From Meridianimaribacter flavus (GTDB taxonomy: Bacteria; Bacteroidota; Bacteroidia; Flavobacteriales; Flavobacteriaceae): a stretch of DNA of 64,000 nt. Under the pieces are notes generated by a model. That model did not search any database. It was not told the DNA's origin and saw only the letters and a list, made by a program, of their open reading frames with translations. The position numbers and the translations under genes are program-made. Numbering within the stretch: the first letter of the stretch is position 1; each line of letters begins with the position of its first letter. This document shows positions 15,641 to 23,340 of this stretch, piece after piece. The stretch covers positions 868,001-932,000 of the forward strand of contig NZ_SOQZ01000001.1 of assembly GCF_004366715.1 (NCBI RefSeq). Reading direction: 5' to 3'.

Positions 15641-16846
15641 ATGAAATTCGCAATCATTAAAGAACGTAAAAATCCACCTGATAGACGTGTTGTATTTTCA
15701 CCAGAAAAACTAGCTGAGGCAAAGTCTTTGTTTTCAAAATCAGAATTTAAGGTAGAGTCTTCAGATATTAGAGTTTTTCCTGATAAGGATTATGCCTCAA
15801 AAGGGTTTGATGTGTCTCAAGACGTGTCTGATTGTGATGTGATGATAGGTGTAAAAGAAGTGCCTATTGAGGCTTTAATTCCTAATAAAAAATACTTTTT
15901 CTTTTCGCATACCATAAAAAAACAACCTTATAATAGAAAATTGCTTAAAGCTATTTTAGAGAAAAATATAGAGCTTTATGACCATGAAACTATTGTTAGA
16001 GAAGATAATGCACGTTTAATTGGTTTTGGACGTTATGCAGGTTTGGTAGGTGCTTACAACGGTTTTAGAGCTTTGGGCTTAAGAGACAATTTATTTGATT
16101 TACCAAAAGTTGAAACCCTTGCCGATTTAGATGAAGTCAAAGCAGAGTTGGATAAAATTACAATTCCTAATATAAAAATATTGCTGTCTGGTACAGGTAA
16201 AGTAGCTTATGGTGCTAAAGAAATTTTAGACCATTTGGGTATTAAACAAGTTAGTGATGCATTGTATTTAACTTCAGAGTTTACTGAGCCAGTTTACTGT
16301 ATGGTTGATGTTATGGAGTATAATAAACGTAAAGATGGTAAGGTTGGTGATAAATATGAGTTTTACAACGATCCATCAGGATATGAAAGTAATTTTATGC
16401 CTTATGCTAAGCAAACCGATTACTTTATTGCTGGACATTTTTATGGTAACAATGCACCATTTTTATTCACAAGAGAAGATGCTAAAGATAAAGCGTTTAG
16501 AATTAACCTAGTTGCTGATGTGTCTTGCGATATTGATGGACCAGTGGCTTCAACCATTAGGCCTTCTACTATTGCAGATCCGTTTTACGGTTATAATCCG
16601 CAAACCGAAAAAGAAGTAGCTTATAACGCTGAAGGTGCAATAACAGTAATGGCAGTTGATAACTTACCTTGTGAGTTGCCTAAAGATGCAAGTGAAGGTT
16701 TTGGTGATATGTTTTTAGAACATGTGATACCTGCATTTTACAACAACGATGCTGATGGTGTATTGCAACGTGCAAAAATTACTGAAAATGGTCAATTGAC
16801 TGAGCGTTTTAAATACCTTCAGGATTATGTTGATGGTTTGGAATAG
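15641..16846 (+). CDS. NAD(P)-dependent dehydrogenase, saccharopine/alanine dehydrogenase-like
   Basis: The 401-residue protein starts MKFAIIKERKNPPDRRVVFSP, like the N-terminal domain of the alanine dehydrogenase/PNT and lysine-forming saccharopine dehydrogenase group. The nucleotide-binding region is IKILLSGTGKVAYGAKEIL near 185-205. Further conserved parts are DVSCDIDGPVASTIRPSTI and ITVMAVDNLPCELPKDAS, both seen in saccharopine dehydrogenase-like proteins. A TTG in frame 42 bp upstream is less likely than the ATG at 15641. The substrate is not certain. The gene stands alone and ends one base before the convergent DUF1361 gene. Confidence 0.8.
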   Translation: MKFAIIKERKNPPDRRVVFSPEKLAEAKSLFSKSEFKVESSDIRVFPDKDYASKGFDVSQDVSDCDVMIGVKEVPIEALIPNKKYFFFSHTIKKQPYNRKLLKAILEKNIELYDHETIVREDNARLIGFGRYAGLVGAYNGFRALGLRDNLFDLPKVETLADLDEVKAELDKITIPNIKILLSGTGKVAYGAKEILDHLGIKQVSDALYLTSEFTEPVYCMVDVMEYNKRKDGKVGDKYEFYNDPSGYESNFMPYAKQTDYFIAGHFYGNNAPFLFTREDAKDKAFRINLVADVSCDIDGPVASTIRPSTIADPFYGYNPQTEKEVAYNAEGAITVMAVDNLPCELPKDASEGFGDMFLEHVIPAFYNNDADGVLQRAKITENGQLTERFKYLQDYVDGLE

Positions 16847-17509
16847 TTAAATAACGGTTGCTTTTTCTTTTAAAACTTTCAGCATCCAATAAGAAATCGC
16901 TAAAAAACTACCAAAGGTTATTGTAAATACCCAAGCTTCAATATTGGGTTTAAAAATGATTTCAAAAATATCAGTAAATATTGCAGAAGGTTGATGTATG
17001 ATTTCCCATGAATTATAGCGTAAAAATCTACCAAGATAAATGCCAAGTGCAGTAAGACCGAAAAGTAATAACAGTATTGATGTAATGTACTTTTTGTTGA
17101 TATACTGATGCAATAGTTTTTCCATATCAGATAAAGACAAAAAGAAAAGCATTAAACCGTTGTAAGCAAATGAGGTAACTAGTAACACGTCTAGCCACAG
17201 CATTGGGTTTGAGCTTATTTTTAGGTGCAATAAATCGGTAACAATATAAGGTGCGTTTGGTAAAAAGAGCAACCAAACTAAAAACCAAAATACGAACACA
17301 AGTTTTTTAGGTTTAGAAATACTGCTTAAATAGGTTGTGATACCATACGGAATGATAGCTAAAAAGAGATTCCATACTAAAAATAGGAAGAAGAAGGAAT
17401 GCGTTATTTTAGCTCGAATCATTAACAAAACAATGCTTAACGCTAACGAAGCTGTAAGTATTAAAATAAGTTTGAAACGATTGAATAGTAAGCTTTTTAT
17501 GGTGTTCAT
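16847..17509 (-). CDS. DUF1361 membrane protein
   Basis: The 220-residue protein has about six membrane helices. It carries the DUF1361 signatures FLVWNLFLAIIPYG near 38-52 and WLLFLPNAPYIVTDLLHL near 78-96. Members are bacterial integral membrane proteins of unknown function. Its ATG overlaps the stop of the DUF2809 gene by four bases, so the two are translationally coupled. It ends directly against the convergent dehydrogenase gene with no visible terminator. Confidence 0.85.
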   Translation of the reverse strand: MNTIKSLLFNRFKLILILTASLALSIVLLMIRAKITHSFFFLFLVWNLFLAIIPYGITTYLSSISKPKKLVFVFWFLVWLLFLPNAPYIVTDLLHLKISSNPMLWLDVLLVTSFAYNGLMLFFLSLSDMEKLLHQYINKKYITSILLLLFGLTALGIYLGRFLRYNSWEIIHQPSAIFTDIFEIIFKPNIEAWVFTITFGSFLAISYWMLKVLKEKATVI

Positions 17510-17883
17510 GATTTTGATGTTTTTAAATGTTCAATGCATAAAATGGTTAAGACTCCAAGAGTGTAGGCTATTAAATCACTAATGTGAAACGTACTACCAA
17601 GTATGAGTTTTGCAAGGTGACTGTCTCTTAAGTTTAAGACATCCAACAAATTGAAGAGCTGCAAAAATTCAATATTAAAAGCAAAAAGTAATACACCAAC
17701 TGCAGCAGCAAGTGGCTTTATGTTACTAAAACTTTTAATACATGTATACATTAAAATAACTACCAAATAATCGCCAAAAGTGTGACGAATAAAACCTTCT
17801 TTTAAAAAGATAGCAATAGCAATTTCAACTACTAGAAGTAAGGTGAAAAACGCAAAGTATGTTTTGTTAAATTTTAGTGTCAT
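17506..17883 (-). CDS. DUF2809 membrane protein
   Basis: The open frame starts at 17943, but the ATG at 17883 (MTLKFNKTYFAFF) is preferred, giving 125 residues and avoiding overlap with the gene upstream. Four helices are expected. The DUF2809-like features are GFIRHTFGDYLVVILMY, LFAFNIEFLQLFNLLDVL and ILGSTFHISDLIAYTLG. Function is unknown. It is coupled to the DUF1361 gene by an ATGA overlap, which suggests a two-component membrane unit. Confidence 0.78.
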   Translation of the reverse strand: MTLKFNKTYFAFFTLLLVVEIAIAIFLKEGFIRHTFGDYLVVILMYTCIKSFSNIKPLAAAVGVLLFAFNIEFLQLFNLLDVLNLRDSHLAKLILGSTFHISDLIAYTLGVLTILCIEHLKTSKS

Positions 17884-17887
17884 AACG

Positions 17888-18193
17888 CTAATATTTAGTT
17901 GGGAAAAGAGAAATAGAAAGTAAATAGATATATCCAATAACAATAGGAATGTTAAGTAATAGAATTCCGCAAGTTAGTACTAAATCTATTCTTTCTTTCG
18001 GATTAAAAATTGCTAAGTATATTAAGTGAATTAAAACAAAAGCATTTATGAAAAATGATACTAAAATGTAAATGATTCCTGTTTTTAATAAGAGCATTGA
18101 TTGTTCTAAAAAGAAAATCATAAAAAGAAAAGTGCCAATTATAAAGCTTAAAAGTGCACATTGTTTTCCTATTAGTATTGATTTCTGTATCAT
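17888..18193 (-). CDS. Small four-helix membrane protein, unknown
   Basis: The 101-residue protein has helices at about 12-33, 35-60, 66-84 and 80-98, with a short charged NPKERID loop in the middle. No family was recognised. It ends 4 bp before the DUF2809 start, so the three membrane genes (18193 to 16847) probably form one operon. A frame at 18003-18257 overlapping it is judged a shadow. Confidence 0.6.
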   Translation of the reverse strand: MIQKSILIGKQCALLSFIIGTFLFMIFFLEQSMLLLKTGIIYILVSFFINAFVLIHLIYLAIFNPKERIDLVLTCGILLLNIPIVIGYIYLLSISLFPTKY

Positions 18194-18273
18194 AAAAATG
18201 TTTTAATGAAACCTCGCTCATTTCAAAATAAAAATTGAAAGAGGAGCGAGGATTCACTCACCAACTAATAAAA

Positions 18274-19647
18274 CTAACCGTTATTCCAATCAATTTTTCT
18301 AGACACAAACATTACAATAGCAAGTATTATAAATAAGCCAACGCTACCAACCAATAATGCATAGTTTTCTAACTGAATTATCACGTATATAAACGTGTAT
18401 AATGCGGTTAAGGACAAGCCAATAAATAATGGAAATTTAAACGTTTTCAATATTGATTTAGAGTATAGTGTAATGAGTGCAACTACCGAAATTCCTGCCA
18501 CTAAATAGGCTTTTAAAAAGTCGCTATGTTCTGAAATGGAAACCAATAAAGTGTAAAACATAGTTAGTGCTAAACCAATCATTAAATATTGAAACGGATG
18601 AATATTTATTTTACTCATAGTTTGTATCAGGAAAAACACTAAAAATGTAAGACCAATAACCAAAAAGCCATATTTAGCTGAACGTTCACTTTTTTGATAT
18701 TCATCAACCATAACAACAAACTTGGTTCCAAACGCAAACTTGTTGAGGTTAGGTATTTTGTTAAGGTACTGTTGCGAAAAGGCTCTATTGATATGAAGCA
18801 CTTTCCAGTTGGCTTTAAAACCGTCTTTTGTGATTTCTTTTGTTTCATCATCAGGTAGATAGTTACCTGTAAAACTTGGATCAGCCCAATTAGAGCTCAT
18901 GTGCATTGTAGTGGTTTTTCCTATAGGCACAACTTTTATGCTTTTACTACCATTATATGCAATACTAAAATTGAAATTGATGTTGGCATATTTTGGTACG
19001 TCGCTTTCTTTTAAGAAACCAGATTCTAACTCATCTAAATAACCACTATAGTTTTTGGGATTATCGCTAAAGTTGGTTTCAAACGTGTAACTACTATCAT
19101 TAAGCTTAAGATTCATTTCATTTTTAATACCTTTTAAGTTTGAAGTTTTAATAAGTACTGTGGCTTTGTCCCAAATAATATCTTCGTCTTTTATGTCTTT
19201 GAGTTGAAGTTGCGGTTTGGTGTAAAATCCTTTAAAATCCATAGCAGTTGTGTAAACTGCAGATTCAAAGTTGCCTCTTTTTAAGGTTTTTGAATTTACA
19301 TTGGAAGTGAGATCTAAACTCTCAGGAAAAATGTAAGCATAGTTAATATGTGTAGTGGTCTCGGTAAGATAGGTTTTAGTCTTGTCGTTGTAAGTTTTTG
19401 TTTCAGAATAGGTCTTGTATGGGAGTTTTAAAATAGGCCCATAAACGAGTACTTCATTTCCCCATTTTTCATTGATTTCATTAACTACATCTTGTTGTCG
19501 CATGGAGCGTTCAGTAATTAAACTATTGATGTACGCTAACGGAATAAGTAATATAATTACCAAGAAGCCAACCATTAGCATTCTGGCAGTGATTGAAGTT
19601 TTAATCCAATGTCCAAATTTGTTCTGTTGTTTTTGTTGATGTTCCAT
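18274..19647 (-). CDS. creD: CreD family inner-membrane protein
   Basis: The 457-residue protein has an N-terminal helix (about 22-45), a large periplasmic domain (about 46-320) and five to six C-terminal helices. It opens with family features ARMLMVGFLVIILLIPLAYI and ITERSMRQQDVVNEINEKWG and includes HMSSNWADPSFTGNYLPD. CreD is linked in proteobacteria to envelope stress and beta-lactam response under CreBC; here no CreBC is present. Instead a small winged-helix regulator lies directly upstream and a 19-bp palindrome sits 17 bp before the ATG, which suggests local repression. Confidence 0.9.
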   Translation of the reverse strand: MEHQQKQQNKFGHWIKTSITARMLMVGFLVIILLIPLAYINSLITERSMRQQDVVNEINEKWGNEVLVYGPILKLPYKTYSETKTYNDKTKTYLTETTTHINYAYIFPESLDLTSNVNSKTLKRGNFESAVYTTAMDFKGFYTKPQLQLKDIKDEDIIWDKATVLIKTSNLKGIKNEMNLKLNDSSYTFETNFSDNPKNYSGYLDELESGFLKESDVPKYANINFNFSIAYNGSKSIKVVPIGKTTTMHMSSNWADPSFTGNYLPDDETKEITKDGFKANWKVLHINRAFSQQYLNKIPNLNKFAFGTKFVVMVDEYQKSERSAKYGFLVIGLTFLVFFLIQTMSKINIHPFQYLMIGLALTMFYTLLVSISEHSDFLKAYLVAGISVVALITLYSKSILKTFKFPLFIGLSLTALYTFIYVIIQLENYALLVGSVGLFIILAIVMFVSRKIDWNNG

Positions 19648-19664
19648 GTTGTTTGTATTTAAAG

Positions 19665-19683
19665 TACTTTGAATTTCAAAGTA
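19665..19683. promoter_or_regulatory. Operator-like palindrome upstream of creD
   Basis: TACTTTGAATTTCAAAGTA is a perfect 19-bp inverted repeat about its central T. It lies in the 54-bp gap between the winged-helix regulator gene and creD. A near-identical site occurs at 20877-20895 before the first gene of the same unit. AAAGTACTTT overlaps its left end, adding a possible third half-site. Confidence 0.7.
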
Positions 19684-19701
19684 GATTGATAAAAAATATA
19701 T

Positions 19702-19998
19702 TTATTGTTTGTTAATTAATTTTTCGAGAGCTTCAATATGCTTTTTAAATTCTGCTTTACCAAGTGTTGTGGTAGAGTAGCGTGTGTTGGGTTTTCGTCC
19801 AATAAATTGCTTTTCAACCTTAATATACTCTGCAGCTTCCAATGCTTTTGTATGGCTAGCAAGATTACCATCGGTTGTACCCAAAAGCTCTTTAAGCGTA
19901 TTGAAATCGGCATATTCATTTACCATTAAAATAGACATGATGCCTAATCTAATTCGGTGATCAAAAACTTTATTTATGTTGTTAATTATGCTCATCAC
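19702..19998 (-). CDS. Winged-helix transcriptional regulator of the creD operon
   Basis: The 98-residue protein (or 97 if the second Met starts) is a lone winged helix. It has the helices FDHRIRLGIMSILMVNEYADFNTLKELLG, the recognition helix TTDGNLASHTKALEAAEYI and the wing VEKQFIGRKPNTRYSTTTLGKAEF. This resembles the HTH_34/ArsR-MarR-like regulators found with CreD in Bacteroidota. No metal-site cysteines are present. It lies 54 bp upstream of creD in the same orientation; the palindromes at 19665 and 20877 are its likely targets. Confidence 0.85.
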   Translation of the reverse strand: MMSIINNINKVFDHRIRLGIMSILMVNEYADFNTLKELLGTTDGNLASHTKALEAAEYIKVEKQFIGRKPNTRYSTTTLGKAEFKKHIEALEKLINKQ

Positions 19999-20019
19999 TT
20001 TCTTGCTAAGGCAAGAATC

Positions 20020-20223
20020 TTAATTTTTAATTGTGTTATGCTTTATTAAATACACACCTATTACTACGAGCGAAACACAAACTATAATTGTTGTTGCATT
20101 AGCAATTATTGGTAACACGTTAAAATCAATACAATCTAATTCGCCTTGCCTTTTTCCTCTATAAAATGCAAAAAATATAGATGCAAAAATAAATAGATAA
20201 CCTAGATATTTTTTAATCATCAA
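20020..20223 (-). CDS. Small two-helix membrane protein
   Basis: The 67-residue protein has helices at about 5-22 and 38-60, with a charged loop KRQGELDC between them. No family was recognised. It lies between the 202-residue membrane protein and the regulator, all in one orientation with short gaps, so it is likely part of the creD operon. Confidence 0.55.
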   Translation of the reverse strand: MMIKKYLGYLFIFASIFFAFYRGKRQGELDCIDFNVLPIIANATTIIVCVSLVVIGVYLIKHNTIKN

Positions 20224-20260
20224 TCATGTTTTTGGTTTAGTTTGTATTTCGGTTTCAATT

Positions 20261-20869
20261 TCATTTTCTATCATACTTAAAATGCATTAGTGTGCCATAA
20301 ATAATATGCATTACACCAAAACCTAAAACCCAAAACCAAAACCCGTAACTAGGCATTAATGCACAAATTAAACCTAGAATTATTTCGGTAAATCCTAAAT
20401 ATCTAATATCTCCAATACTATATTTTGAAGCACTTATTAATGCTAATCCATAAAAAATAAGCATTAAGGCAGCAGTATGACCATAACGTTCTTGTTTTAA
20501 AATAATGAGTATATAAATACCTCCTGTAATTAACGGAACCAAAAAGTTTAGCAATAAGCGTTTTGATGAACTATCCCATATTTTCTCATTGTTTTTTTTG
20601 GCTTTTTTTGTGGTTAAATAAATACCAGTAACAATACTTAAAAATGCAACGCCTAACAGAATTGCAAAACAGATATTAAAGATAGTACCATCAAGAATAA
20701 GATAACCTCTTACCGAATTTGATACAATATAATATGCTATTGCAGCTCCAACAAGCGCGTAAACACCAGCGAGAATCCCTGAGAGACCGCTAAGTGAAAT
20801 AAAACGAGACGACTTGTTCATCAAGTTTTTAATCTCGCTTATGTCTTTTAAATAATCTTTTGACTCCAT
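20261..20869 (-). CDS. Six-helix membrane protein heading the creD operon
   Basis: The 202-residue protein begins with a soluble segment SKDYLKDISEIKNLMNKSSRFISLSG, followed by about six helices. Short basic loops (TTKKAKKNNEK) suggest cytosolic sides. No named domain was recognised; similar proteins are frequent before the winged-helix/creD pair in flavobacteria. An operator-like palindrome lies 7 bp upstream of its ATG, so it is likely the first gene of the regulated unit. Confidence 0.65.
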   Translation of the reverse strand: MESKDYLKDISEIKNLMNKSSRFISLSGLSGILAGVYALVGAAIAYYIVSNSVRGYLILDGTIFNICFAILLGVAFLSIVTGIYLTTKKAKKNNEKIWDSSSKRLLLNFLVPLITGGIYILIILKQERYGHTAALMLIFYGLALISASKYSIGDIRYLGFTEIILGLICALMPSYGFWFWVLGFGVMHIIYGTLMHFKYDRK

Positions 20870-20876
20870 ATAAAAG

Positions 20877-20895
20877 TACTTTGAATTACAAAGTA
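20877..20895. promoter_or_regulatory. Operator-like palindrome at the head of the creD operon
   Basis: TACTTTGAATTACAAAGTA differs from the site at 19665-19683 by a single base and is palindromic except for that position. It lies just before the ATG at 20869. It also sits in the divergent region with the DUF1801 gene, so it could affect both directions. Confidence 0.68.
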
Positions 20896-20932
20896 AGTAA
20901 ATTTATTTTAGTTTTTGGATATAAATTTTTGT

Positions 20933-20940
20933 TAATTTTG
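20933..20940 (+). promoter_or_regulatory. Probable -7 box of the DUF1801 gene
   Basis: TAATTTTG fits TAnnTTTG, with TTG at 20915-20917 (15-bp spacing, slightly short). The GTG start lies 18 bp downstream. Confidence 0.4.
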
Positions 20941-20958
20941 AAATGAAACTAGAACCAA

Positions 20959-21318
20959 GTGAAACCAGCAGAAGCTTATATTTATAACCAACAAGAGCCT
21001 TTTAAGTCTATATTAATGCACGTTCAAATATTAATAGAGCATACATTTCCTGAGGCGCATTTGGAGTATAAATGGAAAATTCCATGCTATTATATTGGCA
21101 CAAGACCAATTTGTTATCTCAATAAAAGTAAAGATTATATTGATGTTGGGTTTTGGCATGCTAACCACATTACAAAACATGCAGATTGCTTAGTTTCGGA
21201 AAAACGAAAGAAGATTAAATCGTTACGTTATAAACAACTTGACAATATCGATGACAACATTTTTATTAGTATCCTTAAAGAAGTAGAAGCCTTTAAGAAT
21301 TCGTCATTTATGAAATAA
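20959..21318 (+). CDS. DUF1801 (YdhG-like) protein
   Basis: The 119-residue protein starts with GTG at 20959; the nearby ATG at 20943 is out of frame. The family pattern is clear: ILMHVQILIEHTFPEAHLEYKWKIPCYYIGTRPICYLN, then DVGFWHANHI and a C-terminal ISILKEVEAF. DUF1801 proteins are small soluble proteins of unknown function related to the frataxin-like YdhG fold. It is divergent from the creD operon and ends against the convergent GNAT gene. Confidence 0.82.
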   Translation: MKPAEAYIYNQQEPFKSILMHVQILIEHTFPEAHLEYKWKIPCYYIGTRPICYLNKSKDYIDVGFWHANHITKHADCLVSEKRKKIKSLRYKQLDNIDDNIFISILKEVEAFKNSSFMK

Positions 21319-21786
21319 CTATAGTTCTTTATGAACTATATAGTTTTCAAACACGAGTCCTTTAAAAGACTTTTTTTGTTTTTTCTCAACAATATAATAT
21401 TGGTCTTCAAAAAAAGGTAATGCAGTAATGCTAACATCAGACTTAATTATCTCATAGCCATTGGTGATGACTTTAGACTCAATAATTCGCATAAGCTTTA
21501 TAGCTATACCTTGACGTTGGTAATCTTTATGAACAAACAAACCGTCAAAATAATTGCCGTTTTTTAAATAAGCAAAGCCTACAATGCGATCTTCATTTTC
21601 AGCAACAATAAAGTAGTTGTTTTTTATTCTGTCTTCCCACTTATCAAGATCATTTGCTCCAGAAGCCCAAACTTGTATTTGTTTTTCAGAATAGTCTTTA
21701 GAGTTTATGGCTCTTATGGTGTCTCTGAAAACAGAAGTAATTTCAGGTATGTCTTCTTGTGTAGCTTGACGTATTTTAAGTTCCAA
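21319..21786 (-). CDS. GNAT family N-acetyltransferase
   Basis: The 155-residue protein is one GNAT domain, beginning IRQATQEDIPEITSVFRDTI. The acetyl-CoA motif A is FVHKDYQRQGIAIKLMRIIE (QxxGxA) near residues 88-106. Motif B follows with SVTALPFFE-like sequence. The substrate is not inferable. It lies 2 bp downstream of kdsA, so the two are probably cotranscribed, though a link to Kdo synthesis is not evident. Confidence 0.87.
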   Translation of the reverse strand: MELKIRQATQEDIPEITSVFRDTIRAINSKDYSEKQIQVWASGANDLDKWEDRIKNNYFIVAENEDRIVGFAYLKNGNYFDGLFVHKDYQRQGIAIKLMRIIESKVITNGYEIIKSDVSITALPFFEDQYYIVEKKQKKSFKGLVFENYIVHKEL

Positions 21787-21788
21787 AA

Positions 21789-22607
21789 TTAAAGACTGTT
21801 TACAGTTTTTCTAATTGCAGTTAAGTTGGTAAGCAATTGTTCTAGATTATCTAAATGTAGCATGTTAGCACCATCACTTTTTGCATTTGCAGGATCAAAA
21901 TGCGTTTCAATAAACAAACCGTCTACATTGTTTACAACTCCAGCTCTAGCAATGGTTTCAATCATATCTGGTCGTCCACCAGTTACACCTACACTTTGGT
22001 TAGGTTGCTGAAGGGAGTGCGTAACATCTAAAACAACAGGAGCGTATTGCTTCATGGTAGGAATTCCTCTGAAATCTACAATCATATCTTGATAGCCAAA
22101 CATAGTTCCTCTATCCGTTATCCAAGCTTTGTCGCTACCAGAATCTTTAACTTTTTGTACAGCGTGTTTCATGGCTTCAGGACTCATAAACTGTCCTTTC
22201 TTTAAGTTAACCACTTTGCCTGTTTGTGCTGCAGCAACCACTAAATCGGTTTGACGAACCAAAAAAGCAGGAATTTGAAGTACATCAACATATTCGGCAG
22301 CCATAACAGCATCAGAAACCTCATGTATATCTGTTATTGTAGGAATATCAAACGTTTCAGATACTTTCTTTAAAATCTTAAGAGCTTTTTCATCACCAAT
22401 TCCTGTAAAACTGTCTATTCTACTTCTGTTAGCTTTTTTAAAACTACCTTTAAATACATAAGGGATTTCAAGTTTATCAGTAATAGAAATCACTTTTTCT
22501 GCAATACGTAAAGCCATATCTTCACCTTCAATGGCACATGGGCCACAAAGCAAGAAAAAGTTGTCAGAATTAGTGTGTTTTAGTTTAGGAACTTCGTTAA
22601 GATTCAT
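21789..22607 (-). CDS. kdsA: 3-deoxy-8-phosphooctulonate synthase (Kdo-8-P synthase)
   Basis: The 272-residue TIM-barrel enzyme condenses arabinose-5-phosphate with phosphoenolpyruvate for lipopolysaccharide Kdo. It has LLCGPCAIEGED near 20-31, FKGSFKKANRSRIDSFTGIG near 52-71, KKGQFMSPEAM, GTMFGYQDMIVDFRG and FIETHFDPANAKSDG. The frame opens 30 bp earlier, but the ATG at 22607 (MNLNEVPKLKH) fits the usual N-terminus better. It indicates a Gram-negative outer membrane with Kdo. Confidence 0.94.
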   Translation of the reverse strand: MNLNEVPKLKHTNSDNFFLLCGPCAIEGEDMALRIAEKVISITDKLEIPYVFKGSFKKANRSRIDSFTGIGDEKALKILKKVSETFDIPTITDIHEVSDAVMAAEYVDVLQIPAFLVRQTDLVVAAAQTGKVVNLKKGQFMSPEAMKHAVQKVKDSGSDKAWITDRGTMFGYQDMIVDFRGIPTMKQYAPVVLDVTHSLQQPNQSVGVTGGRPDMIETIARAGVVNNVDGLFIETHFDPANAKSDGANMLHLDNLEQLLTNLTAIRKTVNSL

Positions 22608-22647
22608 CTGCTTTTTGTTTGAAAATTTCAGCAGCAAAGATAATCAT

Positions 22648-23007
22648 TTAAAAGCTTCTTTTTAAACTATTTCTTATAATCCATAATGCCATTATAAAAT
22701 TGGCAATTGCTAAAAAGCCACCATACAAAATAAACTTTTTGGTAGTGTATGATAACGACACAATGTTAAGCACATCAGACAGGTATGCTAAGATCATGTA
22801 CGATGACAAGCATACAAAGGTAATTCCTAATGTAAAATTGAGTTTGCGGTTTGGTTTTAGTACTTGCCATAAAAATGGAATACCAAACAGTAAAATAGGA
22901 TATGCGCTTATACCTTCACTACGGTTAACAACAGTAAACCAGTAGGCAATTATTGCTAGAAAGTATAGGTAAGGGATAAATTTTGAATATTTGCTAATTA
23001 TTTTCAT
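22648..23007 (-). CDS. Four-helix membrane protein, unknown
   Basis: The 119-residue protein has helices at about 10-27, 34-49, 55-78 and 88-112, with short basic loops (KPNRK, TTKK). No family was recognised. It lies 40 bp upstream of kdsA in the same orientation. The plus-strand frame over it (22700-22945) is a shadow. Confidence 0.6.
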   Translation of the reverse strand: MKIISKYSKFIPYLYFLAIIAYWFTVVNRSEGISAYPILLFGIPFLWQVLKPNRKLNFTLGITFVCLSSYMILAYLSDVLNIVSLSYTTKKFILYGGFLAIANFIMALWIIRNSLKRSF

Positions 23008-23340
23008 CTGTATTAATTTAAGGGTTCAGATGTAAAATCACCAATATGTATAGCACAGTTGGTTAAATTGGCTATTTACTATTAATCATAATCTTTAACG
23101 TAATATACGAACAGAAATTATGGTTAAGATGGACTATAACATTTAATTAACTAACGACTCCTTAAGTGTTAAAATGTGTGGTTTGTTTTTAAATTGCTGA
23201 AAATTAGTTTTTTGAATTTCATAGGAGGCTGTTTTTATAACTCAAGGTTATTTTTTCTTTAACATTAAAGAATTATCTGTATAGATGTATTTTACAAAAG
23301 ATTTTAGCGTACATTTGCACGCTTAAAATAAGACGTCATT
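23008..23340. other. 333-bp spacer between divergent membrane-protein gene and typA
   Basis: No coding frame or RNA gene could be supported. The right end holds the probable typA promoter; the left end must hold the minus-strand promoter of the 22648-23007 gene. The remainder is AT-rich without clear repeats. Confidence 0.5.
23310..23317 (+). promoter_or_regulatory. Probable -7 box of typA
   Basis: TACATTTG is a full match to TAnnTTTG and is followed by CAC, 23 bp before the ATG at 23341. A clear TTG at -33 is not visible. Confidence 0.5.

Noticed and set aside
23008-23340. A riboswitch or small RNA upstream of typA
   Set aside because: No conserved riboswitch motif or strong multi-stem structure was seen, only a probable -7 box.
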